Below, in pieces: positions 1 to 7,539 of a DNA stretch of 64,000 nt. A program made the translations under genes and the position numbers. The notes under the pieces are model-generated. The model worked only from the letters and a program-made list of their open reading frames with translations. It did no database searches and was not told where the DNA came from. How positions within the stretch are numbered: position 1 is the stretch's first letter; each line of letters opens with the position of its first letter. The stretch covers positions 558,001 to 622,000 of the forward strand of contig NZ_CP093361.1 of the NCBI RefSeq assembly GCF_023380205.1, in the 5' to 3' direction. The DNA comes from Nicoliella spurrieriana (lineage in GTDB: Bacteria > Bacillota > Bacilli > Lactobacillales > Lactobacillaceae).

Positions 1-774
1 GTAGTAATTAGCATAGGTTAGTTTGGTGTATGGAGTGACATAGAAGATGCCCGCAAGCCCTAAGGTTACTGCACTTAATACATACCAGAAGAAGAAACTC
101 CACCATAAGAGGAAGAATTGCCCCTTGTGGCCATCCATTAATTGGCGGCTTTGCGTAATCGCTTCATTATAACTAATGGGGCTATCACTATCAATTGCAT
201 CCCGGAAAATGAATTGGGACTGGGAGTAGGCCAGGTTAGTCTTGATGTACACAAAAATCGCTCCCGCAATGAAGATCACCGTGCCCAAAAAGACTGCAAC
301 TGCAGCTCCAGCACTTTCGTGGTTAATCAACAATACGATTCCGACTACAATCCCAGTGGCTAAAACAACTGCCAGGGTCCATAGGATCGTGTAAACCAAC
401 TTGAGCAGGCCGACCATGAAGGCGCCGAAGAAGTAATCTCCCCGGGTAAAGATGTTAAAGGCCTTTTGGAAGCCACCCTTAAAGTCATTTTCTTGGCCAC
501 GCATCGCTTTGATCATGATGAACATGGCACTTAACAATAGGGCACCGGTCAATAAGCCTAATAATCCGGGTCCATATGAAACGTTATCGTTTAGACTTTC
601 GTAGTATGCACTGGGATCATTACTAACCATTCTGCTAACGTTGAAGTAATTCGGGTAAGTGAGCCCAAATGAAATAACGTTTAATATATAAGTCGGCAAT
701 AACAACAATAAGAAGAAGCCATAGTGTGGATTTAACTGTTCCTTGGCCTCATTCTTTAAATCAGCAAATTTCAA
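1..774 (-). CDS. DUF975 family integral membrane protein, 3' end outside window
   Basis: The first 258 codons of a gene read leftwards off the window edge with no stop. I chose a TTG start at 774 because an excellent AGGAGGG ribosome binding site lies just upstream and no ATG is suitably placed. The protein opens with a short polar stretch and a hydrophobic segment, then shows about four more hydrophobic segments. Near the visible end it carries a Trp-Trp-rich membrane segment (FLLWWSFFFWYVLSAVTLGL) followed by the VTPYTKLTYANYY pattern. That combination is characteristic of the DUF975 membrane family of lactobacilli and other Firmicutes, whose function is unknown. It lies downstream of the LysR gene on the same strand, with its own likely promoter. 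The family call is fairly secure; the role is not known. Confidence 0.8.
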   Translation of the reverse strand, partial: MKFADLKNEAKEQLNPHYGFFLLLLLPTYILNVISFGLTYPNYFNVSRMVSNDPSAYYESLNDNVSYGPGLLGLLTGALLLSAMFIMIKAMRGQENDFKGGFQKAFNIFTRGDYFFGAFMVGLLKLVYTILWTLAVVLATGIVVGIVLLINHESAGAAVAVFLGTVIFIAGAIFVYIKTNLAYSQSQFIFRDAIDSDSPISYNEAITQSRQLMDGHKGQFFLLWWSFFFWYVLSAVTLGLAGIFYVTPYTKLTYANYY

Positions 775-802
775 AATATCCCTCCTAGAGTAATCATTTT
801 CC

Positions 803-831
803 ATTATACCGAATTTTTCACTCAGTTTAAA
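803..831 (-). promoter_or_regulatory. Putative sigma-70 promoter of the DUF975 gene
   Basis: Reading the minus strand, a consensus TATAAT (808-803) is preceded by a 17-bp spacer and TTTAAA (831-826). The strong ribosome binding site and TTG start of the DUF975 gene follow within about 30 bases. The -35 begins only a few bases past the stop of the upstream LysR gene, so the DUF975 gene probably has separate transcription. Confidence 0.55.
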
Positions 832-837
832 CAATTA

Positions 838-1656
838 TTAAGAATTAGTAATTGCTTTTAAGAGCTGCTGCTGTAAAGCCGTTAACTCTGGAAATGGGTA
901 GTTCGCCCGGTTTAAGAAGAAAAACTGCCGTTCAAAGTTGCTGTCGAGCGGTTCGAAGGGGATGCCAACCGGGAGGACGTCCCGGGAGATGATCGACTGT
1001 CCAATCCCAGCCGCTAACAACCTGACGATTAGATCGTTATTATCGATTAAAATCCGGTTTGCCGGCGCGAAATTACGTTGTTTGAAGAATTCCTCGGTGT
1101 AGTGGTACACCCCCGAGCCATTTTCGCGTTCTAACCAGGTGTCGCTATTGAAGTTCCCAGCGTGGACTAATACGTCGGTTTGAAAGGCCGTCCGCTCGAT
1201 GTTGGGGGTCACAATTGCCTTTTCGATTAGTCCGAATTCCAGTTGGTGGTTTTCCATTTGTTCAGCGATGACGGTCGAATTGGTCACGGTCAGTTCCAAA
1301 CTGATTGATTGGGGAATTTTGAGCTGCTTTAATACGGTGGTGATGACAACGTCGGCAGTCGTGTTTGAAATCCCGATCCGACATGGAATCCGGTGGGGGT
1401 GGTGGTTAGTTAACTGGCGTTGCAGCGCTTGTTCCTTTTCAAAGATACTGACACCCGCGGCATAGAGTTGCTCGGCTAGCCCGGTCGGGACGACCTGACT
1501 GCGTGAATTACGGGTAAATAACTGGCCGTTCAATAGGGTCTCTAGCTTCTTAATCTGTTGGGAGATCGATGATTGGGAGACGAACAGTTGCTTTGCAGCT
1601 TGCGAAAAGTTACGGTTCTCGTACACGGCCCGAAAGGCTAGGAAGTATTTAAACAT
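838..1656 (-). CDS. LysR-family transcriptional regulator, divergent from YeiH exporter
   Basis: This encodes a 272-residue regulator. Residues 1-60 form a typical LysR winged helix-turn-helix (FRAVYENRNFSQAAKQLFVS, then SQSSISQQIKKLE), and the rest is a periplasmic-binding-protein-like effector domain. At 272 residues it is somewhat shorter than the usual 290-310. The ATG at 1656 is supported by AAGGAG about 8 bases upstream. It is divergently arranged with the YeiH-type transporter gene across 113 bp that holds a perfect inverted repeat, the usual layout for a LysR protein controlling its neighbour. E. coli has an analogous pairing, YeiE with YeiH. The effector cannot be read from sequence. 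Family call secure; target inferred from position. Confidence 0.85.
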   Translation of the reverse strand: MFKYFLAFRAVYENRNFSQAAKQLFVSQSSISQQIKKLETLLNGQLFTRNSRSQVVPTGLAEQLYAAGVSIFEKEQALQRQLTNHHPHRIPCRIGISNTTADVVITTVLKQLKIPQSISLELTVTNSTVIAEQMENHQLEFGLIEKAIVTPNIERTAFQTDVLVHAGNFNSDTWLERENGSGVYHYTEEFFKQRNFAPANRILIDNNDLIVRLLAAGIGQSIISRDVLPVGIPFEPLDSNFERQFFFLNRANYPFPELTALQQQLLKAITNS

Positions 1657-1684
1657 TTGGCGTGCTCCTTTTAATTCGTTTTAG

Positions 1685-1739
1685 TAATAGTAACTATTAT
1701 AATTATTAACTTCTCTTATCAAAAGTCAATTGTTATAAT
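1685..1739 (+). promoter_or_regulatory. Divergent promoter region with LysR-type palindromic operator
   Basis: A perfect inverted repeat, TAATAGT-A-ACTATTA (1685-1699), lies between the divergent LysR and YeiH genes. Downstream is an extended -10, TGTTATAAT (1731-1739), with no good -35 at the expected place (TTCTCT at 1711-1716). The palindrome centre falls about 54 bp before the predicted transcription start. A weak -35 combined with an operator near -54 is what an activator-dependent LysR promoter looks like. Binding itself is inferred. Confidence 0.5.
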
Positions 1740-1769
1740 GAAAACATTAATAAATGCGGAGATGATAAA

Positions 1770-2789
1770 ATGGTAAGCACGATTAAAGATAGAACCCCTG
1801 GCTTTGCGGTTGCACTAGTGGTTGCAATCGTAAGTCAATTTTTGACATTGGTGATTCCAGACGTTGGGGCCGCCACGATTTCAATTATTTTAGGGATTAT
1901 TCTGGGCAATACGTTCGTGAAGCAGGCGGTACTAAGCGCCGGCACTAAGTTTGCTGAAAAACGCTTATTGGAATATTCAGTAATGTTGTTGGGCCTAACA
2001 ATTACGTTCCAAACGATTATCCAGCTCCACTGGTCCGGATTGTTGTTCATCGTGATTCAAATGAGTGTGACGATTGTGGCCGCAATCATGATTGGAAAGT
2101 GGTTGCAATTCGATGATGGGATTTATCTCTCAATGGCTGGGGGGAATGCCGTTTGTGGTTCATCTGCGATTGCATCGATCAAGCCGGTGATTAACGCTAG
2201 CGATGAGGATGCCGGGATGGCAATTACGTTGGTCAACCTAATGGGAACCGTTTTAATGCTGTTACTGCCCATTTTAGGGACGGTGGTGTTTGGGAGTTCT
2301 GATATGCATCGGGGGGCCCTAATTGGGGGGACCGTTCAGTCAGTGGGCCAAGTAATCGCCAGTGCCACGATGGTTAATCAATCGACCGTTGAATTTGCGA
2401 CGCTGTTTAAGATTATGCGGATCATCATGTTGGTGGTCATCGTAATGGTATTTGCGCGCATTCACCAACACAACGTGAGTGAAAAGCAAACCGTTGAGGA
2501 GGTCGAAGCAGACGTTAAGAAGCATAAGATTGACTTTTTGCCATGGTACGTCCTTTGGTTCTTAATCTTCTGTATTGCTAATAGTTTTGTGCACCTTCCA
2601 AGCTTGGTGGGAACGACCGCTCACTTCCTTAGCAGTTGGTGTGAAATCATTGCATTAGCCGCAATTGGATTACGACTGAACTTACAAGCCTTTTTGAAGG
2701 CCGGGAAGCGGTTTGCAATCTATAGTTTAGGGGTTGGCACCATCCAAGTGGTGGTGGCGTTAGTACTAATTAAACTGTTGATTCATTAA
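1770..2789 (+). CDS. YeiH-family putative sulfate/anion exporter
   Basis: This encodes a 339-residue, very hydrophobic protein with about ten membrane segments. It matches the YeiH/Cons_hypoth698 family (PF03601): GAATISIILGIILGN near residue 35, EKRLLEYSVMLLGL near 65, and the conserved GGNAVCGSSAIASIKPVI block near 125. A C-terminal half follows with WYVLWFLIFCIANSF and AAIGLRLNLQAF. The family is annotated as putative sulfate exporters, but substrates are poorly established. The start is ATG with GGAG upstream. It is probably controlled by the divergent LysR protein and ends at a strong terminator shared with the converging glucosidase gene. Confidence 0.85.
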   Translation: MVSTIKDRTPGFAVALVVAIVSQFLTLVIPDVGAATISIILGIILGNTFVKQAVLSAGTKFAEKRLLEYSVMLLGLTITFQTIIQLHWSGLLFIVIQMSVTIVAAIMIGKWLQFDDGIYLSMAGGNAVCGSSAIASIKPVINASDEDAGMAITLVNLMGTVLMLLLPILGTVVFGSSDMHRGALIGGTVQSVGQVIASATMVNQSTVEFATLFKIMRIIMLVVIVMVFARIHQHNVSEKQTVEEVEADVKKHKIDFLPWYVLWFLIFCIANSFVHLPSLVGTTAHFLSSWCEIIALAAIGLRLNLQAFLKAGKRFAIYSLGVGTIQVVVALVLIKLLIH

Positions 2790-2810
2790 TAATGGAATCA
2801 CGTTTCAATC

Positions 2811-2857
2811 AAAAAACCAGCTTATTCAGGAACGCCCTGATTAAGCTGGTTTTTTAT
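2811..2857. terminator. Bidirectional intrinsic terminator between convergent genes
   Basis: A long near-perfect hairpin, AAAAAACCAGCTTATTCAGG paired with CCTGATTAAGCTGGTTTTTT, has an A-tract on one side and a T-tract on the other. It can therefore terminate both the YeiH transcript from the left and the glucosidase transcript from the right. Confidence 0.9.
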
Positions 2858-2871
2858 ATTTTCAATTGAAA

Positions 2872-4548
2872 TTAGAAGAGGTAAACCTTACTTTCAAATG
2901 GGCGTAATTCAGTTCCTTGGTCATCAGCATAGTTACCAATTAACAATTGGGCTCCTGCTGGGATCTGGTAATCACGCGCAACGCTTTCGGCGGTAAAGTT
3001 ATTGATCGAAACTAACGTTAAATCGTTGTAATGGCGCTTGTAAGCAAAGACAGCGTCGTCTTTAGGATCTAGCGCTTCAAAACGACCGTATCTGATGATG
3101 TCATTGTCGCGTCTTAGTTGAATCAACTTTTGGTAGTAGTAGAAAACGGAATCTTGATCTACTAACTCATCGGCAGCGTTAATTTCAGGGTAGTTAGCGT
3201 TCAACCGGTACCATGGCTTGTCACCCGTGGTGAAGCCTGCGTACTTACCATTATCCCATTGCATTGGGGTTCTGGCGTTATCACGGGAACGGGATGCAAG
3301 GTAACTTAGCATCTTGTCGCCACTAACGAGGTGTTCTTGATCCACAATTTGCTTGTAGGCGTTGATTGATTCAATGTCTTCGTATTGGTCGAGGCTAGTG
3401 AAGTGGCCGTTGGTCATCCCTAATTCTTCACCTTCGTAGACATAGGGGGTCCCTTGCAACATGTGGAGGGTCGTCCCTAGCATCTTAGCAGCTCGAACCC
3501 GAAATTCAGGTTCGTCATTAGCAAACCGCGAAACGGCCCGTGGTTGGTCGTGGTTGTTCCAGTAAAGACTGTTCCAACTCTTACCGTCCAAGCCCGCTTG
3601 CCAACGGGATAGGGAGTGCTTTAGTTCGGTCAATTTCACCGGTTCATCGTTCCACTTACCAATGGCTTGGTCTGGATTGAACGAGAGGCTGACGTGTTCG
3701 AATTGGAAGATCATGTTCAAACCACTCCCGTCCAAGTTGGCATACCGGACTGCATCTTCGGGGTTGGTAGCGGGCATTTCACCCACCGTCATCATGTCGT
3801 ACTTGGAAAGGACCTTATCGTTCATTTCGTTAAGGTATTCTAACAGGTGGGGACCATTAGTGGTCAGTGGTTCACAAGGTGAGTACTTTGAACCAGCTGG
3901 AACGGGTCCGTCTGGGAGCCCGTCTGGCTTTGAGATGTAGTTAATAACGTCCATCCGGAAGCCATCCACACCCTTGTCGAGCCAAAAACGCATTAAACTG
4001 TAAACGGCCTCCCGCACTTCAGGATTGCGCCAGTTTAAATCGGGTTGGCCTTCCGCAAAACAGTGGAGGTAGTATTGCCCCCGTTCTGGAACGAACGTCC
4101 ACGCCGAACCAGCGAAATTGGAGCCCCAGTTATTAGGCGCGTGACCATCAACGGGGTCGCGCCAGATGTAGAAGTCAGCGTACTTGTTATCACGCGACTT
4201 TTTACTTTCTTGGAACCATTCGTTTTGATCAGAAGTATGGTTGACCACGAGGTCCATTAATAATTTAATCCCCTTGGAGTGCATGGCTGCGAGTAGTGAA
4301 TCAAAGTCGGCCATGGTCCCGTATGCGGGTTGAATGGATTCATAATCAGCGATATCGTATCCATTATCCTTATTTGGTGACTTATAAATGGGGTTGAGCC
4401 AAATTGTGTTCGCCCCTAATTTTTTAACGTAGTCGAGGCGGCTTTCAATTCCCTTTAGGTCACCAATGCCGTCGCCATTACTGTCTTGGAAACTCATTGG
4501 ATAGATTTGATAAACCACTGAATCTTTGAACCAATCATTTTTTGCCAT
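2872..4548 (-). CDS. GH13 subfamily 31 alpha-glucosidase, oligo-1,6-glucosidase type
   Basis: This encodes a 558-residue cytoplasmic glycosidase with no signal peptide. It carries a DSNGDGIGD calcium-type loop at 22-30 and DLVVNH near 99-104. The nucleophile is Asp200 in GVDGFRMDVIN, the acid/base is Glu257 in MTVGEMPA, and the stabiliser is Asp334 in NNHDQPR. Val201, directly after the nucleophile, is the residue associated in this subfamily with alpha-1,6 specificity; alpha-1,4 enzymes usually have Ala. Likely substrates are isomaltose, isomalto-oligosaccharides or panose, released glucose going to glycolysis (family knowledge, not shown here). The gene is monocistronic, with its own promoter and a cre-like site. 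It resembles MalL and DexB, and I cannot decide between those names. Confidence 0.9.
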   Translation of the reverse strand: MAKNDWFKDSVVYQIYPMSFQDSNGDGIGDLKGIESRLDYVKKLGANTIWLNPIYKSPNKDNGYDIADYESIQPAYGTMADFDSLLAAMHSKGIKLLMDLVVNHTSDQNEWFQESKKSRDNKYADFYIWRDPVDGHAPNNWGSNFAGSAWTFVPERGQYYLHCFAEGQPDLNWRNPEVREAVYSLMRFWLDKGVDGFRMDVINYISKPDGLPDGPVPAGSKYSPCEPLTTNGPHLLEYLNEMNDKVLSKYDMMTVGEMPATNPEDAVRYANLDGSGLNMIFQFEHVSLSFNPDQAIGKWNDEPVKLTELKHSLSRWQAGLDGKSWNSLYWNNHDQPRAVSRFANDEPEFRVRAAKMLGTTLHMLQGTPYVYEGEELGMTNGHFTSLDQYEDIESINAYKQIVDQEHLVSGDKMLSYLASRSRDNARTPMQWDNGKYAGFTTGDKPWYRLNANYPEINAADELVDQDSVFYYYQKLIQLRRDNDIIRYGRFEALDPKDDAVFAYKRHYNDLTLVSINNFTAESVARDYQIPAGAQLLIGNYADDQGTELRPFESKVYLF

Positions 4549-4585
4549 AATGTAACTCCCCCTTGCTAATAATTATCACAATCTT

Positions 4586-4639
4586 ATTTTAGCATAGGGA
4601 GCAAAAATGGCCCAAATTAAACGACTTAAGCGCTTACAT
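4586..4639 (-). promoter_or_regulatory. Glucosidase promoter with upstream cre-like (CcpA) site
   Basis: On the minus strand, TTGGGC (4615-4610), an 18-bp spacer and TAAAAT (4591-4586) form a plausible promoter. AAGGGGGAG precedes the ATG at 4548. Just upstream, ATGTAAGCGCTTAAG (4639-4625) matches the first part of the catabolite-response element consensus but departs at the last bases. A cre is expected for an accessory sugar hydrolase. Control by CcpA is inferred. Confidence 0.45.
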
Positions 4640-4642
4640 TTT

Positions 4643-5971
4643 TTAAAGCTTTTTCCAAACTTCGTGCGTGATGGATGGGAAGAGTGGAATGATTGATTGA
4701 ATTTGCTTGGGGGTCATCTGTAATGCAATTGCTGGCAGAAGCGAATTGATGGCGGTATCAGCCTGTTCGCTCATTTCAGTCGCACCGACCAAGTGGTGTT
4801 TGCGGTCGAACACGAGCGCCTGTTGAGCTAGGTGTTGGTGGTCGACCTGGCGGAACCAATCCTTAGTCAAGTCGGCAAAGACGACTTGGTATTCATCACT
4901 AGCGGTCGCCTCAGCAATTGAAACACCGGCTTCGGCAATTCGTGGCGATGTGAAGGTCACCGATGGAATGACTGGATCTTCAATTGGGGCAGCGGTTTCA
5001 CCACTAATGAAGCGGGCAATATATTTCGATTGGAAGGTGGCCGATGGAGTCAGGTTAGGATACTTAGTATCGGTAATGTCACCAGCCGCAAAGATGTTTG
5101 ACACGTTGGTCTGCAGGTGGTCATTGACCTTGATGCCGTGACGATCATATTCAATCCCTAGTTCATCCAGCCCGTAACCAGCAACGTTTGGGACCCGGCC
5201 GGTCGCGTCTAAGATCCAATCGGTCGTTTTGGTTTGACCATCGCCGTATGCAACGCTAAACCGATGACCATCCTGAGTAAACCCACTCACGTTAGCGGTG
5301 GGGACGAATTGAACGCCGCGCTTCGTTAAATCGGCTACGATGGCTTCCGCATATGGTTGGTAGAATTTCCGTAGAGCGCGGTCACCATGCATCATGACCG
5401 TCACGTTAGCGCCGAACTGATTGGCGATCGTGGCAAATTCCATGGCGATGTAGCCACTCCCGACGATGACGATGTCGTCGGGCAGGTCGGTTAGGGCTAA
5501 AAAGTCCTTACTATTGTGGGCCAATTCCGTGCCAGGCACGTCGATTTGGTTGGGGTGCAGGCCGGTCGCAATGACGATTTGATCGGCAGTCTTTTGCGTG
5601 CCGTCAATGTCGACGGTGTGGGCGTCCTTTAGCGTTGCCCATCCGTGCAGCATGTCGATACCCAGGTTAGTGAATTTATTTTCCAAACCATTGGCAAGTG
5701 GGTCGATGACCGCATGCTTGTAGCGCATGTTAGCCGCCCAGTCGGGGGTCAGGTTTCCGTTGACGACGCTTTGCATCCGTTCTTGTTGTCGGGTGAGTTC
5801 GACTGGCCCATCTAAAACGAGCTTGGCGTTACAGCCCCAATTGGTACAGGTACCGCCGACCCGTTCGGCTTCGACTTTAGCGACCCGATAGCCCGCCTTG
5901 GCTAGCAGTGGAGCACCGTCTGAGCCGTGCCCAGCACCGATGAATAAGACATCATAATCATAATTTGCCAT
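4643..5971 (-). CDS. FAD/NAD(P)-dependent class I disulfide oxidoreductase (second of a tandem pair)
   Basis: This encodes 442 residues. I use the ATG at 5971 because AGGAGG sits immediately upstream; the frame stays open for a few more codons from a TTG inside the leader. An FAD-binding GAGHGSDGA is followed by the redox-active pair Cys42 and Cys47 in GGTCTNWGCNAK. A second nucleotide-binding fold (VGSGYIAMEFA) and the FAD-contacting ATGRVPN and AAGDITD motifs come next. The C-terminal dimerisation domain ends in LFPSITHEV where glutathione reductase and dihydrolipoamide dehydrogenase have HPT, so the usual active-site His is replaced by Phe. It is paralogous to the next gene upstream. The substrate is unknown; glutathione reductase, lipoamide dehydrogenase or a thiol/peroxide defence enzyme are all possible annotations. 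Confidence 0.8.
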   Translation of the reverse strand: MANYDYDVLFIGAGHGSDGAPLLAKAGYRVAKVEAERVGGTCTNWGCNAKLVLDGPVELTRQQERMQSVVNGNLTPDWAANMRYKHAVIDPLANGLENKFTNLGIDMLHGWATLKDAHTVDIDGTQKTADQIVIATGLHPNQIDVPGTELAHNSKDFLALTDLPDDIVIVGSGYIAMEFATIANQFGANVTVMMHGDRALRKFYQPYAEAIVADLTKRGVQFVPTANVSGFTQDGHRFSVAYGDGQTKTTDWILDATGRVPNVAGYGLDELGIEYDRHGIKVNDHLQTNVSNIFAAGDITDTKYPNLTPSATFQSKYIARFISGETAAPIEDPVIPSVTFTSPRIAEAGVSIAEATASDEYQVVFADLTKDWFRQVDHQHLAQQALVFDRKHHLVGATEMSEQADTAINSLLPAIALQMTPKQIQSIIPLFPSITHEVWKKL

Positions 5972-5993
5972 GTAGATTTCCTCCTGAAGATAC

Positions 5994-6025
5994 AAAAAAG
6001 CGAAGTGTTGACCACTTCGTTTTTT
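5994..6025 (-). terminator. Intrinsic terminator/attenuator between the two oxidoreductase genes
   Basis: CGAAGTG (6001-6007) pairs with CACTTCG (6013-6019) around a 5-base loop, flanked by A and T tracts on both sides. On the minus strand it follows the upstream oxidoreductase stop by about 24 bases. It sits directly before the ribosome binding site of the next gene, with no evident promoter between them. Confidence 0.75.
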
Positions 6026-6048
6026 GATTGTTATTAGTAATTTTTAAA

Positions 6049-7389
6049 TTAAATGGTTGCCCAAACGTCACTTGCAACTGATGGGAAGATTTGAATAATC
6101 CGGCCCAATTGTTCCTTCGTGTACTTGAATTCAATTGCAGGCAACAAGGTGTTGATGGATTCAACAGCGTGGGAGCTAACTTCGGAAGCACCAACGAGGT
6201 GGCCTTCCTTGTCAAATACCAATGCCCGTTCAGCAATGCTGTCATTGTCAACTTGGTAGTACCAATCAGCACTTAGGTCAGCTTTAACGACCTTGTAGTT
6301 ATCATCCTTTTCAGCTTCAGCAACTGAAACACCAGCTTCTGAAATCCGTGGGGAAGTAAAGGCGTTGGTTCCAACGGCTGGGAAGTCGATTGGATCAGTG
6401 GTTTGACCTGAGAATAGTGAAGTCAAGTAGGTCGTTTCAAAGATGGCCGTTGGGGTCAACTTAGGTTGCTTACTGTTGATGACATCTCCTGAAGCGTAGA
6501 TGTTTTCAACGCTAGTTTGGAGATGGTCGTTAACGTCAATTCCATGGCGTTCATCGAACTTAACCCCAACTTCTTCAAGGCCTAAGCCATGAACGTTAGG
6601 AACCCGACCAGTAGCATCTAAGATCCAGTCAGTAGCAAGGGTGTCGTCTTCACCGTATTCAACGGCAAGCGCATCATCGACCTTCTTAAAGCCGCGGACG
6701 TTACTGTTCTTAACGAAGTGAACCCCACGCCGTTGTAAGTCTACCAAGACCTTCTTAACGAATGGTTGGTAGAATGGACGGAGTGCAACGTCACTGTGGA
6801 GCATTACGGTAACTTCAGCACCAGCGGCGTTAGCAATCGTAGCAAATTCCATGGCGATGTAACCACCACCAACGATGGTGATCCGCTTTGGTAAGTGGGT
6901 CAATGCAAGGAAGTCCTTGCTGTTGTGAGCTAATTCAGTGCCAGGGATGTTTAACTTATGTGGAGTCAAACCAGTGGCAATTACAATCTTGTCAGCGGTC
7001 TTTTGTTCGCCATCCACTTCAACGGTGTGGGCATCGGTTAACTTACCGTAACCCTTGATAACGTCAATTCCAGCATCCTTCATCATGCCTTCAATTGCAC
7101 CAGGCAACACGTCGATGATGGAGTGCTTGCGTGACATGTTAGCAGTCCAGTTAATGGTGGATTGTTCACCGTTTAATTGGTCTTTGATGCGTTCTTGTTC
7201 ACGAGTTAAAGCAACTGGTGCGTCCAAAGCGATCTTAGCGTTACAACCCCAGTTAGGGCAGGTCCCACCAATTGCTTCTGCTTCGACAACGGCAACCTTC
7301 TTGCCGGTACCTGCCAAAGGAATCGCACCATCAAAGGTTCCGTGTCCGGCACCTAAATAAAGAACATCATAATCGTAATTTGTAGCCAT
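6049..7389 (-). CDS. FAD/NAD(P)-dependent class I disulfide oxidoreductase (first of a tandem pair)
   Basis: This encodes 446 residues, starting at ATG 7389 with GGAGG upstream. The domain order is an FAD fold (GAGHGTFDGAIPLAG), the redox-active Cys44 and Cys49 in GGTCPNWGCNAK, an NAD(P) fold (VGGGYIAMEFA), ATGRVPN and ASGDVIN, then the dimerisation domain. It ends in IFPSVASDVW, again with Phe-Pro-Ser in place of the catalytic His-Pro-Thr. It is closely similar to the following gene throughout, so the pair arose by duplication. The family includes glutathione reductase, lipoamide dehydrogenase and mercuric reductase. No lipoyl domain or dehydrogenase-complex genes are nearby, which argues against a lipoamide dehydrogenase role. 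Substrate unknown. Confidence 0.8.
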   Translation of the reverse strand: MATNYDYDVLYLGAGHGTFDGAIPLAGTGKKVAVVEAEAIGGTCPNWGCNAKIALDAPVALTREQERIKDQLNGEQSTINWTANMSRKHSIIDVLPGAIEGMMKDAGIDVIKGYGKLTDAHTVEVDGEQKTADKIVIATGLTPHKLNIPGTELAHNSKDFLALTHLPKRITIVGGGYIAMEFATIANAAGAEVTVMLHSDVALRPFYQPFVKKVLVDLQRRGVHFVKNSNVRGFKKVDDALAVEYGEDDTLATDWILDATGRVPNVHGLGLEEVGVKFDERHGIDVNDHLQTSVENIYASGDVINSKQPKLTPTAIFETTYLTSLFSGQTTDPIDFPAVGTNAFTSPRISEAGVSVAEAEKDDNYKVVKADLSADWYYQVDNDSIAERALVFDKEGHLVGASEVSSHAVESINTLLPAIEFKYTKEQLGRIIQIFPSVASDVWATI

Positions 7390-7453
7390 AGAAAAATGCC
7401 TCCAATTAAGTTATTTAATACTTTTTTTATCTTACATCTTTCATACAACGGTA

Positions 7454-7482
7454 ATTCTAGCATTTAGTTGCTTAGTGTACAA
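7454..7482 (-). promoter_or_regulatory. Promoter of the oxidoreductase pair
   Basis: On the minus strand, TTGTAC (7482-7477) is followed by a 17-bp spacer and TAGAAT (7459-7454). A TG one base upstream of the hexamer makes an extended -10. About 65 bases of leader precede the ATG at 7389. Confidence 0.55.
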
Positions 7483-7502
7483 ACCATTTGCTCATGAAAG
7501 CC

Positions 7503-7530
7503 AAAAAAGGTTCAGACCGCAGTCTGAACC
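7503..7530 (-). terminator. Intrinsic terminator of mleS
   Basis: GGTTCAGAC pairs perfectly with GTCTGAACC around a CGCA loop. On the minus strand it is followed by six Ts, directly after the mleS stop codon. Confidence 0.9.
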
Positions 7531-7539
7531 ATGTTGGGA

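Noticed and set aside
142-363. Small plus-strand gene near the left edge
   Set aside because: It is the antisense shadow of the DUF975 membrane-protein gene and has no ribosome binding site.
5972-5995. Longer start for the second oxidoreductase (450 residues)
   Set aside because: The extension would begin at a TTG inside the terminator/leader and translate through the AGGAGG that serves the ATG at 5971.
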